Shown piece after piece: positions 23,684-34,965 of a stretch of 64,000 nucleotides of DNA. Made by a program: the position numbers and the translations under genes. Position 1 is the stretch's first letter. The number at the start of each line of letters is the position of its first letter. Under the pieces are notes generated by a model. That model ran no database searches. It saw nothing but the letters and a program-made list of their open reading frames with translations, and was not told the DNA's origin. Source of the DNA: Methylococcus capsulatus (GTDB lineage Bacteria; Pseudomonadota; Gammaproteobacteria; Methylococcales; Methylococcaceae); contig NZ_CP104311.1 in NCBI RefSeq assembly GCF_036864975.1, positions 3,227,513-3,291,512 on the forward strand, given 5' to 3'.

Positions 23684-24738
23684 CGGGCTTTTCCACGCAG
23701 AGCCGCCATGGTGTGGGGCGAAGGATTCGCCACCACCCCCGCCTCCGTGACGATGGCGTCGATCAGCGCTGCCGGAGTCACGTCGAACACCGGATTCCAG
23801 GCGTCGATCACGCTGTCGCTGCCGAGGAAGACGGGATGCAGCAACTCGCGCGGATCGCGCTCTTCCACTACGATGTCCCCGCCAGCTGCCGTCGCCCAGT
23901 CCACTGTCGAGGTCGGTGCCACCACCATCAGCTTCACTCCGTGATGTCTGGCCAGCACCGCCAGCGAATACGTGCCGATCTTGTTCGCGACATCGCCGTT
24001 GGCCGCGATCCGGTCAGCACCCACGACCACCCAGTGTACGGCACCCGATTTCATCAACCAGGCGGCGGCGGAATCGGCCAGCAGAGTCGCCGGGATCCGG
24101 TCCTGACCGAGTTCCCAGACCGTCAGCCGCGCCCCCTGGGACCAGGGTCGGGTTTCGGTGGCATAGACTCGCTCCAGCGCGCCACGCCGCCAAGTGCTGC
24201 GGATCACGCCCAGCGCAGTGCCATATCCACCGGTCGCCAGCGCGCCCGTGTTGCAATGCGTCAGTACCCCTTTACATCCGGCCAGGATATCTGCGCCGAG
24301 TTCGCCCATTGCCAGGTTGGCGGCGAGATCGTCTTCGTGAATCCTGCGGGCTATGGCCAGGAGCGCCGGCACCGGATCGCCTTCGATAGCGGCCATGGCC
24401 TCGCGCATGCGATCCAGCGCCCAGAACAGATTGACGGCGGTGGGCCGGGATCGTGCCAACACGGCGAAATCATCCTCGATCGCCCGTTTCCAGTGGGCGG
24501 GATCGCGAGCGTAAGCGGCTCGCGCGCCGAGGACCACCCCATATGCCGCGGCGATGCCGATGGCGGGCGCCCCGCGGACCCGCATGCTGGCGATCGCTTC
24601 CGCGACACCTTGCGCTGTGTCGAAAGTCTGGTAAACCATATCTCCCGGCAACAGGCGCTGGTCAAGCACCTCCAGGCCACGGTCCGACCACTTCAGGGCC
24701 TGGACGGCGGAAACTGCGGAAATCGAATGTTCTGACAC
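23680..24738 (-). CDS. mtnA: S-methyl-5-thioribose-1-phosphate isomerase
   Basis: Methionine salvage: isomerises methylthioribose-1-phosphate to methylthioribulose-1-phosphate. 352 aa, eIF2B-like fold. Catalytic features: [34 protein letters not shown] with the active-site Cys, and [21 protein letters not shown] with the active-site Asp. The start is GTG at 24738 without a strong SD. Heads the mtnA-crcB-serS run; its substrate is the product of mtnP at 36.6 kb. Confidence 0.95.
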   Translation of the reverse strand: MSEHSISAVSAVQALKWSDRGLEVLDQRLLPGDMVYQTFDTAQGVAEAIASMRVRGAPAIGIAAAYGVVLGARAAYARDPAHWKRAIEDDFAVLARSRPTAVNLFWALDRMREAMAAIEGDPVPALLAIARRIHEDDLAANLAMGELGADILAGCKGVLTHCNTGALATGGYGTALGVIRSTWRRGALERVYATETRPWSQGARLTVWELGQDRIPATLLADSAAAWLMKSGAVHWVVVGADRIAANGDVANKIGTYSLAVLARHHGVKLMVVAPTSTVDWATAAGGDIVVEERDPRELLHPVFLGSDSVIDAWNPVFDVTPAALIDAIVTEAGVVANPSPHTMAALRGKAR

Positions 24739-24836
24739 AGTAAGGGAGTCCTCGAGCGATTCTATGGCTGCCGGCGAGGCGCAAGAAGGATTTTACGGGC
24801 TGACGGCACGGTTGGCCATGGACGCCGGGGGACGGT

Positions 24837-25589
24837 TCAGGGCGCCGCCTGCCTCCTTTGGCGCATCACTTCATACAGAACTATGCCGGTCGCCACCGAA
24901 AGATTGAGACTCTCCACCCCGCCCAGCATCGGTATCCGCAACAGGAAGTCGCAGCGCTCACGTGTCAGGCGCCGCAGCCCTGCCCCTTCGGCGCCCATCA
25001 CGATGACCAGCGGAAAGCGGAGATCCAGCTCATACAGCGTCTGCTCCGCCTCACCCGCCGCCCCGGCCACCCAGTAGCCGCGCTGCTTGAATCGATCCAG
25101 ACAGCGGGCGAGGTTCGTCACCCGGTAGACCGGCACCGTCTCGGCGGCGCCCGAAGCGACCTTCGCCACCGTGGGTGTCAGCCCGACCGACTGGTCCTTG
25201 GTGACCACCAGCCCTTTCACCCCCACGGCATCGCAGGTACGCAGGCAAGCTCCGAGGTTGTGGGGATCCTGCACGTGATCGAGCACGAGATAGAGCGGAT
25301 GGCCATCGGCGGCATCCAGTGCATCGAGCAACTCGGCCTCTCCCTGCTCCCTCGGCAGATCGAGTTCTATGAGGATGCCCTGGTGTTTACGGGGATCGGC
25401 CAGGCGATCGAGTTGTTTCCGATCCGCCCGGACAATCTCCACCCCCAGTTCGCCCAACCGCACCGCCACGGCCTGGAGGCGGTTTTGCATGCGATGATCG
25501 TCCAGCCAGGCCTTGACTATCTTGTCGGGCGAGTATTCCAGAGCCGCCTCAGCGGCGTGAATGCCCCAGACACGGCGCGCTTCGGTCAT
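24837..25589 (-). CDS. rlmB: 23S rRNA (guanosine-2'-O-)-methyltransferase RlmB
   Basis: SPOUT methyltransferase that 2'-O-methylates G2251 in the 23S rRNA P loop. 250 aa: N-terminal substrate-binding domain (VWGIHAAEAALEYSPDKI) then the knotted SAM domain with LVLDHVQDPHNLGACLRTCDA, VMGAEGAGLRRLTRERCD and the C-terminal knot SLNLSVATGIVLYEVMRQ. Overlaps rnr by four bases (ATGA), the usual rnr-rlmB pair. Confidence 0.96.
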   Translation of the reverse strand: MTEARRVWGIHAAEAALEYSPDKIVKAWLDDHRMQNRLQAVAVRLGELGVEIVRADRKQLDRLADPRKHQGILIELDLPREQGEAELLDALDAADGHPLYLVLDHVQDPHNLGACLRTCDAVGVKGLVVTKDQSVGLTPTVAKVASGAAETVPVYRVTNLARCLDRFKQRGYWVAGAAGEAEQTLYELDLRFPLVIVMGAEGAGLRRLTRERCDFLLRIPMLGGVESLNLSVATGIVLYEVMRQRRQAAP

Positions 25590-27880
25590 TTCTTGCCCCG
25601 CTTCCGGGTGCGCTTTCTGCGCTTGGACTGTGGCTCGGTGACCTCGGCAGTCTTCTTGACCAGATCGAGGTCGATCTTGCGCTCGTCGAGATCGACCCGG
25701 GCGACTTTGACCCGCACGGTATCCCCCAGCCGGTATCGAACGCCAGTGCGCTCTCCGGTGAGGCGATGACCGATGGGATCGTAGTGGAAGAAATCCTTGT
25801 CGAGGTTGGAGATGTGCACCAGTCCCTCCACGAAGATGTCGCGCAGTTCCGCGAAAAAGCCGAACGAGGTGACGGCCGAGATGACGGCGTCGAACTCTTC
25901 GCCCAGCTTGTCCAGCATGAATTCACATTTGAGCCAGCTCACGACGTCACGGCTGGCCTCGTCGGCGCGGCGTTCGCAGGTCGAGCAATGTTCGCCGGCC
26001 AGCACCAGATCGTTGTGGGAATAGGCGAATTCGCTGACCTTGGCTTTACTCAGGACATGTTTGATGGCGCGGTGTGTCAGCAGGTCGGGGTAGCGCCGGA
26101 TCGGCGAAGTGAAATGGGTATAGGCGTCGGAAGCCAGGCCGAAATGCCCTTTCTTGTCCGGACTGTACACGGCCTGCGCCAGCGACCTAAGGAGCACAGT
26201 CTGCACCAGGTGCTCATCAGGCCGACCTCGGATGGCTTCGATCAGCTCGGCATAATGTCTGGGCTCGGGTTTGTCTCCGCCACCCAGGCTCAAGCCGACT
26301 TCCCCGAGGAAGGTACGCAGATCGGCCAGGCGCTCCGCCGTCGGACCCTCGTGGACGCGCAGCAAATGCGGCACCTTGCTCTTCGCGAGGAAGCGGGCCG
26401 TTGCCATGTTAGCAGCGATCATGCACTCTTCGATGAGACGGTGGGCATCATTCCGAACGACCGGTACGATGGTGTCGATCTTACGTCCGGCGCCGAACAC
26501 GATCCGGGATTCCTGGGTCTCGAAATCGATGGCGCCGCGCTCGTCCCGCGCCCGCCGCAGGACCCGATAGACTGAATAAAGGTTTTCCAGGTGCGGCAGC
26601 AGCGTTTGGTACTGCCGCCGGAGCGCTTTGTCGCCATCGACCAGCATGCGTGCAACCTGGGTATAGGTCAGACGGGAGTGGGACCGCATGACGGCCTCAT
26701 AAAACCGAGCGCGGCCGATATTGCCTTCGTCGTCGATGATCATCTCGCAGACCATGCACAGACGGTCCTGCTCGGGGTTGAGCGAACACAACCCGTTGGA
26801 CAGGACCTCAGGCAGCATTGGGATCACCCGTTCGGGGAAATACACCGAAGTGCCGCGGTTATGGGCCTCCTGGTCCAGGGCCGTGCCCGGCTTGACGTAA
26901 TGCGAAACGTCGGCGATCGCGACATACAACTTCCAGCCCTTTGGGGTACGGCGGCAATACACGGCGTCATCGAAATCGCGCGCGTCTTCGCCGTCGATGG
27001 TGACCAGGGGAAGTTCGCGCAGATCGATCCGACCGGCCTTGGCCTCCTCCGGCACTTCCGGGGCCAGACCGGCGATCATGGCCTCGACCTCTTCCGGCCA
27101 CTGGTTCGGCAGATTGTAATTGCGGATCGCTACCTCGATCTCCATGCCAGGCGCCATGTGGTCGCCCAGGATCTCCACGATCCGTCCGATGGGTTCGCGC
27201 CGCGCGGTCGGCTGCTCGACGATCTCGACCACGACAATCTGGCCGTGCCTCGCACCGGCGAGGGCATTTTCCGGCACCAGGATATCGAGGGAGATGCGTT
27301 TGTTGTCCGGAACGACATAAGCGATGTCGTTCTCGATGTAGAGCCGGCCGACGGTGCTGTGGGTATTGCGCTCCAGAACCTGGACCACCGCGGCTTCCCG
27401 CCGCCCCCGGCGGTCGATGCCGCGCACACTGACGACCACCCGGTCGTCGTGGAACAGCGCGCGCATGTCCTTCGGCGAGAGGAACAAGTCGGCGCTGCCG
27501 TCGTCGGGATGGAGAAAACCGAATCCGTCGGGATGGCCGATCACCCGGCCGGCGATCAGATCCTTGGCATTGACCACGCAGAAACGGTCACGGCGGTTAC
27601 GCAACAGCTGCCCGTCACGTTCCATGGCATTGAGGCGGCGCCGCAGTGATTCACGGTCTTCCGCGTCATCCACGCCGAGCGCATCGGCGACCTCCTCCAG
27701 GTTGGCCGGCGCGCCGATGTCCTGCAGCACCTTGAGAATCAATTCCCTACTGGGGATCGGACGTTCGTACTTCTTCGCCTCCCTTTCGGCATACGGATCC
27801 TTATGGCGGAATTCCCGCTCCCTGCTGGCGGCGTTGGCTGAAGACGTATTCAAATCGCTTTCCTGATCCTTGATGCTCAA
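25586..27880 (-). CDS. rnr: Ribonuclease R (3'-5' exoribonuclease)
   Basis: Processive RNB-family exonuclease degrading structured RNA, rRNA and trans-translation targets. 764 aa: an N-terminal helix-turn-helix segment (PIPSRELILKVLQDIGAPANLEEVADAL), cold-shock domains, the RNB core (IDGEDARDFDDAVYC with catalytic Asp residues), the S1 domain (YRLGDTVRVKVARVDLDERKIDLDLV) and a Lys/Arg-rich tail. The likely start is TTG at 27880, with GAGAG upstream; no ATG gives the conserved N-terminus. Divergent from tRNA-Leu. Confidence 0.95.
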   Translation of the reverse strand: MSIKDQESDLNTSSANAASREREFRHKDPYAEREAKKYERPIPSRELILKVLQDIGAPANLEEVADALGVDDAEDRESLRRRLNAMERDGQLLRNRRDRFCVVNAKDLIAGRVIGHPDGFGFLHPDDGSADLFLSPKDMRALFHDDRVVVSVRGIDRRGRREAAVVQVLERNTHSTVGRLYIENDIAYVVPDNKRISLDILVPENALAGARHGQIVVVEIVEQPTARREPIGRIVEILGDHMAPGMEIEVAIRNYNLPNQWPEEVEAMIAGLAPEVPEEAKAGRIDLRELPLVTIDGEDARDFDDAVYCRRTPKGWKLYVAIADVSHYVKPGTALDQEAHNRGTSVYFPERVIPMLPEVLSNGLCSLNPEQDRLCMVCEMIIDDEGNIGRARFYEAVMRSHSRLTYTQVARMLVDGDKALRRQYQTLLPHLENLYSVYRVLRRARDERGAIDFETQESRIVFGAGRKIDTIVPVVRNDAHRLIEECMIAANMATARFLAKSKVPHLLRVHEGPTAERLADLRTFLGEVGLSLGGGDKPEPRHYAELIEAIRGRPDEHLVQTVLLRSLAQAVYSPDKKGHFGLASDAYTHFTSPIRRYPDLLTHRAIKHVLSKAKVSEFAYSHNDLVLAGEHCSTCERRADEASRDVVSWLKCEFMLDKLGEEFDAVISAVTSFGFFAELRDIFVEGLVHISNLDKDFFHYDPIGHRLTGERTGVRYRLGDTVRVKVARVDLDERKIDLDLVKKTAEVTEPQSKRRKRTRKRGKK

Positions 27881-27904
27881 TGTGTTCTCTCGAATGCCTG
27901 GTTG

Positions 27905-27933
27905 TTGACAGTGATAGTGGAGCTCGTTATGAT
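27905..27933 (+). promoter_or_regulatory. Strong sigma70 promoter for tRNA-Leu
   Basis: TTGACA at 27905-27910, exact 17-base spacer, TATGAT at 27928-27933; predicted transcription start near 27940, about 30 bases before the tRNA. Confidence 0.8.
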
Positions 27934-27969
27934 ACCAGCTCTAGCAAGGCTTTCGGGCCTCATCATCTT

Positions 27970-28054
27970 GCCGAGGTGGTGAAATTGGTAGACACGCATG
28001 TTTCAGGTACATGTGAGGCAACTCGTGGAGGTTCAAGTCCTCTCCTCGGCACCA
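27970..28054 (+). tRNA. tRNA-Leu (anticodon CAG)
   Basis: 85-nt class II tRNA: acceptor stem GCCGAGG pairs with CCTCGGC, D-arm GGTGAAATTGGTAGACACGC, anticodon stem-loop CATGT-TTCAGGT-ACATG (anticodon CAG), long variable arm, T-arm GGAGGTTCAAGTCCTCT, and genome-encoded CCA. It lies between purA and rnr on the opposite strand to both; the same placement is known in pseudomonads. Confidence 0.97.
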
Positions 28055-28116
28055 GCTATCCCCCTTGCTCGTTCGAGCACCCTTTCCAGATTTGATCAGA
28101 TACCTGTTTTGTGAGG

Positions 28117-28136
28117 GTGTCCGCGCTGGCGGACAC
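28117..28136. repeat. Perfect 8-bp inverted repeat between tRNA-Leu and purA
   Basis: GTGTCCGC (28117-28124), 4-base loop, GCGGACAC (28129-28136). No T tract on either side, so a Rho-independent terminator is not clear; it may act as an RNA 3'-end stabilising hairpin for either converging transcript. A smaller 6-bp hairpin (28066-28079) follows the tRNA directly. Confidence 0.55.
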
Positions 28137-28163
28137 ATCGTGCCATTTTCCATTTCTTTGCAT

Positions 28164-28191
28164 GCGGGCCTCCTCCCTGGAGGAAACCCGC
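28164..28191 (-). terminator. Terminator-like hairpin downstream of purA
   Basis: GCGGG and CCTCC pair with GGAGG and CCCGC across an asymmetric internal loop, starting 12 bases beyond the purA stop. It lacks a U tract, so it is at most a weak or Rho-assisted terminator. Confidence 0.3.
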
Positions 28192-28202
28192 ATTCGGACC
28201 TG

Positions 28203-29570
<1,368 letters not shown>

Positions 29571-30791
29571 TCAGGTGTTTTTGGCCACAACAGGACAGAC
29601 CCGCCAGCGCTCGCCGTCGAACCGCAACTCGCTGCGGAACCCGTGAGCTGCCGCATCGCCCTGCTGGCCTGGAAGAGCCTCTATCACGGTCCGTCCGGCG
29701 TCGCGCAATTCGCGGATAGCCGCGATCAGGGCTGGCTCGGAGGCAGCAGGAGCGAATATGCCTTCTCCGCTGCCGGAAAAAGATTCGCCGAGACCGGACA
29801 GTCTGAGAATGACCTTGAGATCGGCACTGAATCCCGTTGCCGGGCGCGCTCGCCCGAACACCTTACCGATGTCGTCATACCGCCCGCCGCGGGCAACTTC
29901 CCTGCCATAGCCTGGCACGAAAGCGGCGAAAACCACGCCGGTCTGATAACGGTACCCCCGCAATTCGGCCAGATCAAAATTAACGGGAACTTCGGGGCAG
30001 CACTCACCGAGCCGTTCCGCCAGCATGGCCATTTCTTCCAGCGCCAAGTGCACCGCGGCATTGGCCTCGGACAGGCATTCCCGCGCTCGCTCGATGACCC
30101 CTTGACGACCGTTGAGGTCGACCAAGTCCGTAAACATGCGGGCCAGCCGTGGAGCGATGTCCATGCTTGCGACGGCCGCGGTGAGCTCAGGGCGCGCCTT
30201 CTGCTGCAAGAGGGAAAACAACTCGCCCTCCTGCTCCCCGGTCAGGCCAGCCTGGCGTGCCAAGCCACGGAATATGCCGACGTGTCCTAAATCCAAATGG
30301 ATTTGCTCGACACCGGCCGTCGTCAGAACCTCCAGCATCAGGCGAATGATCTCAAGATCACTGGCCCGACCGCCGTGGCCGTAAAGCTCGGCGCCGAACT
30401 GGATGGGGCTACGCGATTTTTCCAGACGATCGGCCTGGGTATGCAGCACGGAGCCCAGATAGCAAAACCGGCCCGGCATGTCGCCGGCATGGGTGCGGGC
30501 ATCGATTCGGGCGACCTGCGGGGTCATGTCGGCGCGGATGCCGAGAAGACGCCCACTGGCCTGATCGATCAGCTTGAACGTCTGGATATCCAGGTCATGA
30601 CCAACCCCAGTCAATAGTGAGTCGATGAACTCGATCAGGGGTGGCATCACCAAACGGTAACCCCAGGCGGCGAAGCGGTCGAGTACCTTTCGCCGAAGCA
30701 GTTCCAGTCGCTCGGCTTCCTCGGGCAGGAGCTCTTCAATGCCTTCCGGCAAAAGCCAGCGATCATCGGCTGGGTAAGAAAAAGGAAACAT
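29571..30791 (-). CDS. hisZ: ATP phosphoribosyltransferase regulatory subunit HisZ
   Basis: Histidyl-tRNA-synthetase paralogue that cannot charge tRNA; forms a hetero-octamer with short HisG and mediates histidine feedback. 406 aa. Seen: LPEGIEELLPEEAERLELLRRKVLDRFAAWGY, LGIRADMTPQVARIDAR and FCYLGSVLHTQ (class II motifs in altered form), and YQTGVVFAAFVPGYGREVARGGRYDDIGKVFG near the C-terminus. The start at 30791 gives the standard N-terminus. Its partner hisG is at 16.2 kb, not adjacent. Confidence 0.93.
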   Translation of the reverse strand: MFPFSYPADDRWLLPEGIEELLPEEAERLELLRRKVLDRFAAWGYRLVMPPLIEFIDSLLTGVGHDLDIQTFKLIDQASGRLLGIRADMTPQVARIDARTHAGDMPGRFCYLGSVLHTQADRLEKSRSPIQFGAELYGHGGRASDLEIIRLMLEVLTTAGVEQIHLDLGHVGIFRGLARQAGLTGEQEGELFSLLQQKARPELTAAVASMDIAPRLARMFTDLVDLNGRQGVIERARECLSEANAAVHLALEEMAMLAERLGECCPEVPVNFDLAELRGYRYQTGVVFAAFVPGYGREVARGGRYDDIGKVFGRARPATGFSADLKVILRLSGLGESFSGSGEGIFAPAASEPALIAAIRELRDAGRTVIEALPGQQGDAAAHGFRSELRFDGERWRVCPVVAKNT

Positions 30792-30918
30792 AAGGAATCG
30801 TGGAGTCGGGCCGCAATCAACCGGCCCTTGCCGCAATACCGTGGGGCTAAAGACGTCGGTAATGGAATTATAGCGGAGGAATCGTCGGTGTGCCCGTGGC
30901 GACGGGCACCCGGCCTCC

Positions 30919-31782
30919 TCACTTACCGGTGGACTTCTTGAAATACCTGAAGAACTCGGAATCAGGCTCAAGCACGAGGGTATCGTCTTCGTGGATCGCA
31001 GCACGGTAAGCCGAAAGGCTGCGATAGAGACTGAAGAACTCCTTGTTCTTGCCATAGGACTGGGCGTAAATATCGGCCGCAGCCGCCTCTCCTTCGCCGC
31101 GCTTGAGCTCGGAATCCCGGTAGGCATCGGCCAGGATCACTTCCCGCTGACGGTCGGCATCCGCGCGAATCCGTTCCGCCGCCTCGGCACCGCGGGAGCG
31201 GAAATCACGGGCCACTCGCGCCCGCTCGGCCTCCATCCGCCGATACACTGAAGAACTGACCTCACTCGGCAGATCGATACGCATGACGCGAACGTCCACT
31301 ATCTGGATACCCAGTTGCTCCGCCACCGGACTCGCCGCACTGCTCAGCACGTCCCGGATCTGCGAACGTTCGGACGACACCAGTTCCCGGATGGTGCGCT
31401 TGCTGAATTCGCTGCGCATCGCGTCCTTGACGATCTGATCCAGGCGGATGTTTGCCTGGATCACGTCGCCCGCGACGGTCGTGTAATACTTGGCTACGTC
31501 CTTCACTCGCCACTTCACGAAAGAGTCGACGATGACGTTCTTTTTTTCGGACGTCAGGAAGCGCTCCGGCCTGGACTCCAGGGTCAGAATCCGCCCGTCG
31601 AACTTCTTGACGTTGTTGAGGAAGGGCACCTGGAAATAAATCCCGGGCGTATAGTCGGATTGCACGATTTCGCCCAGGCGGAACCTGATCACTTTCTGGG
31701 TTTCGGAAACGGTGAACATCGACAGCGATGCCAGCACCGCTGCCGCACCGGCCACCGCCATGATTACCTTAGCCTGTGCCAT
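30919..31782 (-). CDS. hflC: HflC, membrane protease modulator (SPFH protein)
   Basis: 287 aa SPFH/prohibitin-family inner-membrane protein; with HflK it cages FtsH and modulates membrane protein degradation. One N-terminal membrane helix (VIMAVAGAAAVLASLSMFTV), then the SPFH domain (RFRLGEIVQSDYTPGIYFQVPFLNNVKKFD) and a long charged helix ([32 protein letters not shown] is the core). Start shares one base with the hflK stop (TAATG). Confidence 0.96.
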   Translation of the reverse strand: MAQAKVIMAVAGAAAVLASLSMFTVSETQKVIRFRLGEIVQSDYTPGIYFQVPFLNNVKKFDGRILTLESRPERFLTSEKKNVIVDSFVKWRVKDVAKYYTTVAGDVIQANIRLDQIVKDAMRSEFSKRTIRELVSSERSQIRDVLSSAASPVAEQLGIQIVDVRVMRIDLPSEVSSSVYRRMEAERARVARDFRSRGAEAAERIRADADRQREVILADAYRDSELKRGEGEAAAADIYAQSYGKNKEFFSLYRSLSAYRAAIHEDDTLVLEPDSEFFRYFKKSTGK

Positions 31783-32987
31783 TAATGTCCCCTCCCGTCT
31801 CTACCGCGGCTCGATGCACGCGCGCCGCCGGTCTTGGCTCCTCCGTCCTGGCCATCGCTGTGCGCCGGCATGGACACGCTGCCGGTTTCCGTCTCCGAAG
31901 CCGTGGCATCGGCGCCGCCCTGTCCCGACCTGATCTTATCCAGCGGCAAATAGACCACGTTGTTCCCACTCTTCACGTCCAGCAGCAGGGTATTGGCATG
32001 CCCTATCACTTCCTGCATCGATTCGATGTAAAGACGCTCACGCATCACATCCGGCGCTTTCTCGTATTCGCCCAAGAGGCGCTCGAACCGGCCCGCTTCG
32101 CCGCGCGCCCGGGCGACGACCTTTTCTTTGTAGCCTTCTGATTCTTGAATCAGGCGCGACGCTGCGCCGCGCGCCTTGGGAACCACCTCGTTCGCATAAG
32201 CCTCGGCTTCGTTTTTGAGTCTTTGCTCGTCTTCACGCGCCTTGATGGCATCCTCGAATGCCGCCTGCACCTCTTCCGGCGGCTGGGCATCCACCAGATT
32301 GACGGTGATGACCCGAATGCCTGCATGGTACTGATCGAGAATCTGCTGGATTTCGGCTTTGATATCCGAGGCGATGCTGCTGCGCCCCTCCGTCAGCACG
32401 AAATCCATGGTGCTGTTACCGATCACCGAACGCTCTGCACTCTCGGTGACCTGTTTCAGCGTACCCTCGGGATCCAGGACGTTGAACAGATATTCTTTCG
32501 CGTCCTTGATCTGGTATTGCACGGCCAGACGGACATCGACGATGTTTTCGTCCCGCGTCAGCATGAGCGCCTCACGCGGCACCGAACCCAACGAGCCGAC
32601 CGCCTGCTGGCGCCCGCCCGAACGGTAACCGACCTCGACGAAGCGCTGCTGTTCGACATTCACCACCGTCACGGCCTCGACCGGGGACGGCCAGTGCCAG
32701 TGCGGACCAGGCTGGGTGGTTTCTACGTATTTGCCGAAACGCGTGACGACACCGCGGCTGCCCTCGTCGACGATGTAAATACCGGTCAGACCCCACACCG
32801 CCACGGCGGCCGCACCGATCATGCCGGCGAGCCGGGGCGCGTCCCCGCCGCCGGGACCGCGCCTGAACAACTTGTTGATGCGGTCCTGCAGACTGCGAAG
32901 AACTTCATCCAGATCCGGAGGGGTATCCTGCTGGTCGCGCCCGCTCCACGGGTCTTTCTTTCCACCGCCCGGTTCATTCCAAGCCAT
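31782..32987 (-). CDS. hflK: HflK, membrane protease modulator (SPFH protein)
   Basis: 401 aa partner of HflC. A Gly/Pro/Asp-rich cytoplasmic N-terminus (WNEPGGGKKDPWSGR), one membrane helix (IGAAAVAVWGLTGIYIVDEG), the SPFH domain (VTRFGKYVETTQPGPHWHWPSP) and a long coiled-coil helix (ARARGEAGRFERLLGEYEKAP). The C-terminal ~60 residues are Gly/Ala/Ser-rich and low complexity. Directly precedes hflC. Confidence 0.96.
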   Translation of the reverse strand: MAWNEPGGGKKDPWSGRDQQDTPPDLDEVLRSLQDRINKLFRRGPGGGDAPRLAGMIGAAAVAVWGLTGIYIVDEGSRGVVTRFGKYVETTQPGPHWHWPSPVEAVTVVNVEQQRFVEVGYRSGGRQQAVGSLGSVPREALMLTRDENIVDVRLAVQYQIKDAKEYLFNVLDPEGTLKQVTESAERSVIGNSTMDFVLTEGRSSIASDIKAEIQQILDQYHAGIRVITVNLVDAQPPEEVQAAFEDAIKAREDEQRLKNEAEAYANEVVPKARGAASRLIQESEGYKEKVVARARGEAGRFERLLGEYEKAPDVMRERLYIESMQEVIGHANTLLLDVKSGNNVVYLPLDKIRSGQGGADATASETETGSVSMPAHSDGQDGGAKTGGARASSRGRDGRGH

Positions 32988-33091
32988 GTGAACACTCCTG
33001 TGACGATCTATTAGCCATTGCTTTCGAGTTGCAATATTGCCCGGATTATCCCGGAAATCCTTCCAACATACAAAAATCCCCAGCGGAATCG

Positions 33092-34390
33092 TCAGTGGCT
33101 CACGGTGAGCGGGTCTTCGCAGCCGGCGCGCCCGGGCCCGTCCCCGATGGCAAGGCGCAAACCGCGGGCGCTGGCTGGAAATTCCACGGACAGCCGCCAG
33201 CCACCTTCGCCATCGGGCTCATCGGACAACACCCGCGCCTCACGATAGAGGCGTGCCCTGAGTTCGCCCTGGCCCGCCGTCAGAGTCAGGCTGCGGCGCT
33301 CGCCCCCCCCGCCTACGATCTCCTCCAGAAGTCCCATGAGCAACGCCAGACCGGCGCCGGTCCGGGCCGAGATCCAGACCCGGACCGGTCGCCCCGATGC
33401 ATCGCGCTCGACGTGCGGAACCACGCCTTCCAGGCGGTCGATCTTGTTGTACACTTCGACGCACGGGATCCGCTCGGCACCGATCTCTGCCAATACCCCA
33501 CGCACCGCGACGATGGTGTCGTCCATCCGCTCATCGCTGGCGTCGACGACATGCAGCAGAAGATCCGCCTCGGCCGATTCCTGGAGGGTGGACCGGAACG
33601 CCGCAACGAGTTCGTGGGGGAGATGGCGGATGAAACCCACGGTATCCGCCAGCACCAGGTTCAGACCGCCGGTGCTCAGACGGCGCAGGGTCGGATCGAG
33701 GGTCGCGAACAGCTGGTCCGCCGAATAGACGTCCGCCTGCGTCAAGGCATTGAACAAGGTCGACTTGCCGGCGTTGGTATAACCGACCAGGCCGACCACC
33801 GGAACTTGCGCCCGGCGGCGCGCCTGCCGACCCTGATCGCGCTGGCCCTCCACTTGCTGCAGCCGCTTCTGAATCTGGCGGATCCGGTTGGCAAGTAGGC
33901 GCTTGTCGGTTTCGAGCTGGGTTTCGCCGGGACCGCGCAGGCCGATACCCCCTTTCTGGCGCTCGAGGTGAGTCCAGCCTCGTACCAACCGGCTGGAGAG
34001 GTGTTTCAGCTGAGCCAGTTCGACCTGGAGCCGTCCCTCGAAAGAGCGCGCACGCTGGGCAAAGATGTCCAGGATGAGGCCGTTGCGGTCGACCACCCGG
34101 ACATTCAATGCCTTTTCGAGATTGCGCTCTTGACTCGGCGTGAGCGAGTGATTGAAGAGCAGCAGTTCGGCCTGCTGCGCCTTGACCGTACCGGCCAGTT
34201 CTTCCAGTTTGCCCTGACCGATGTAATAGCGGGGATCGACCGCACGCAGCCGTCCCGTGAGCGTCGCCACCGGCTCCGCCCCGGCGGAAATGGCCAGGAG
34301 CCGCAGCTCATCCAGATCCTCCTGATCCGGCGCGGCCAGCGGCATGTGCACCAATACCGCGCGTGATCCGGTATCCGGCCTATCGAACAA
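33092..34390 (-). CDS. hflX: Ribosome-associated GTPase HflX
   Basis: 432 aa TRAFAC GTPase that splits or rescues stalled 70S ribosomes after stress. N-terminal HflX domain (YYIGQGKLEELAGTVKAQQAELLLFNHSLTPSQERNLE region), coiled linker, then the G domain: VGYTNAGKSTLFNAL (G1), DTVGFIRHLPHELVAAF (G3), VYNKIDRLE (G4). Follows hfq by 47 bases as in other gammaproteobacteria. Confidence 0.97.
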   Translation of the reverse strand: MFDRPDTGSRAVLVHMPLAAPDQEDLDELRLLAISAGAEPVATLTGRLRAVDPRYYIGQGKLEELAGTVKAQQAELLLFNHSLTPSQERNLEKALNVRVVDRNGLILDIFAQRARSFEGRLQVELAQLKHLSSRLVRGWTHLERQKGGIGLRGPGETQLETDKRLLANRIRQIQKRLQQVEGQRDQGRQARRRAQVPVVGLVGYTNAGKSTLFNALTQADVYSADQLFATLDPTLRRLSTGGLNLVLADTVGFIRHLPHELVAAFRSTLQESAEADLLLHVVDASDERMDDTIVAVRGVLAEIGAERIPCVEVYNKIDRLEGVVPHVERDASGRPVRVWISARTGAGLALLMGLLEEIVGGGGERRSLTLTAGQGELRARLYREARVLSDEPDGEGGWRLSVEFPASARGLRLAIGDGPGRAGCEDPLTVSH

Positions 34391-34437
34391 CCGACGCCCT
34401 CACGACGACGGCTCCCTGAGGCACATCTTCTGCCGCC

Positions 34438-34686
34438 TCATTCGGTCTCTTCGTCGCCACTTTCACCCGCATGTGGCACACGCACTGGGCGGCCCGGCAC
34501 GATGGTCGAAATCGCGTGTTTGTACACCATCTGGCTGACGGTGTTCTTCAACATGATCACATACTGGTCGAACGAATCCACCTTTCCCTGCAACTTGATT
34601 CCGTTGACGAGATAGATCGAAACCGGAACATGTTCCTTCCGGAGTGTATTCAGGAATGGATCTTGCAGATTTTGGCCCTTCGACAT
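34438..34686 (-). CDS. hfq: RNA chaperone Hfq
   Basis: 82 aa Sm-like hexameric RNA chaperone for small-RNA regulation. Sm1 ([38 protein letters not shown] core) and Sm2 with [10 protein letters not shown] are intact; the acidic tail GESGDEETE is short. The start at 34686 has GAGGAGAAAGAGG upstream; an in-frame start five codons earlier lies within that SD and is rejected. miaA, its usual upstream neighbour, is not here; nagZ is divergent. Confidence 0.97.
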   Translation of the reverse strand: MSKGQNLQDPFLNTLRKEHVPVSIYLVNGIKLQGKVDSFDQYVIMLKNTVSQMVYKHAISTIVPGRPVRVPHAGESGDEETE

Positions 34687-34965
34687 CCTCTTTCTCCTCA
34701 TTGTTTTTGGATTGGATTACCTTCCCATCCAAGACTCGACACAAATTAACAGAATTACACCGGCTTAGCCATCTGCACAATCTTGAGACAAACCGTTTGC
34801 AATTCAAGCCTTCCCGTCAAAATTTTCTGCCGCACCAGGGCATGTTCCCCTGATGCCTGCCTCGTCACCGGCCCGAGTCGGCCCTTTTACAATTTAACGG
34901 AAATCACCGCCGTCCGACCTCTGTTCTATGGTTTACAATGCCGGCCCCGGAACGAAGAGAGCCCC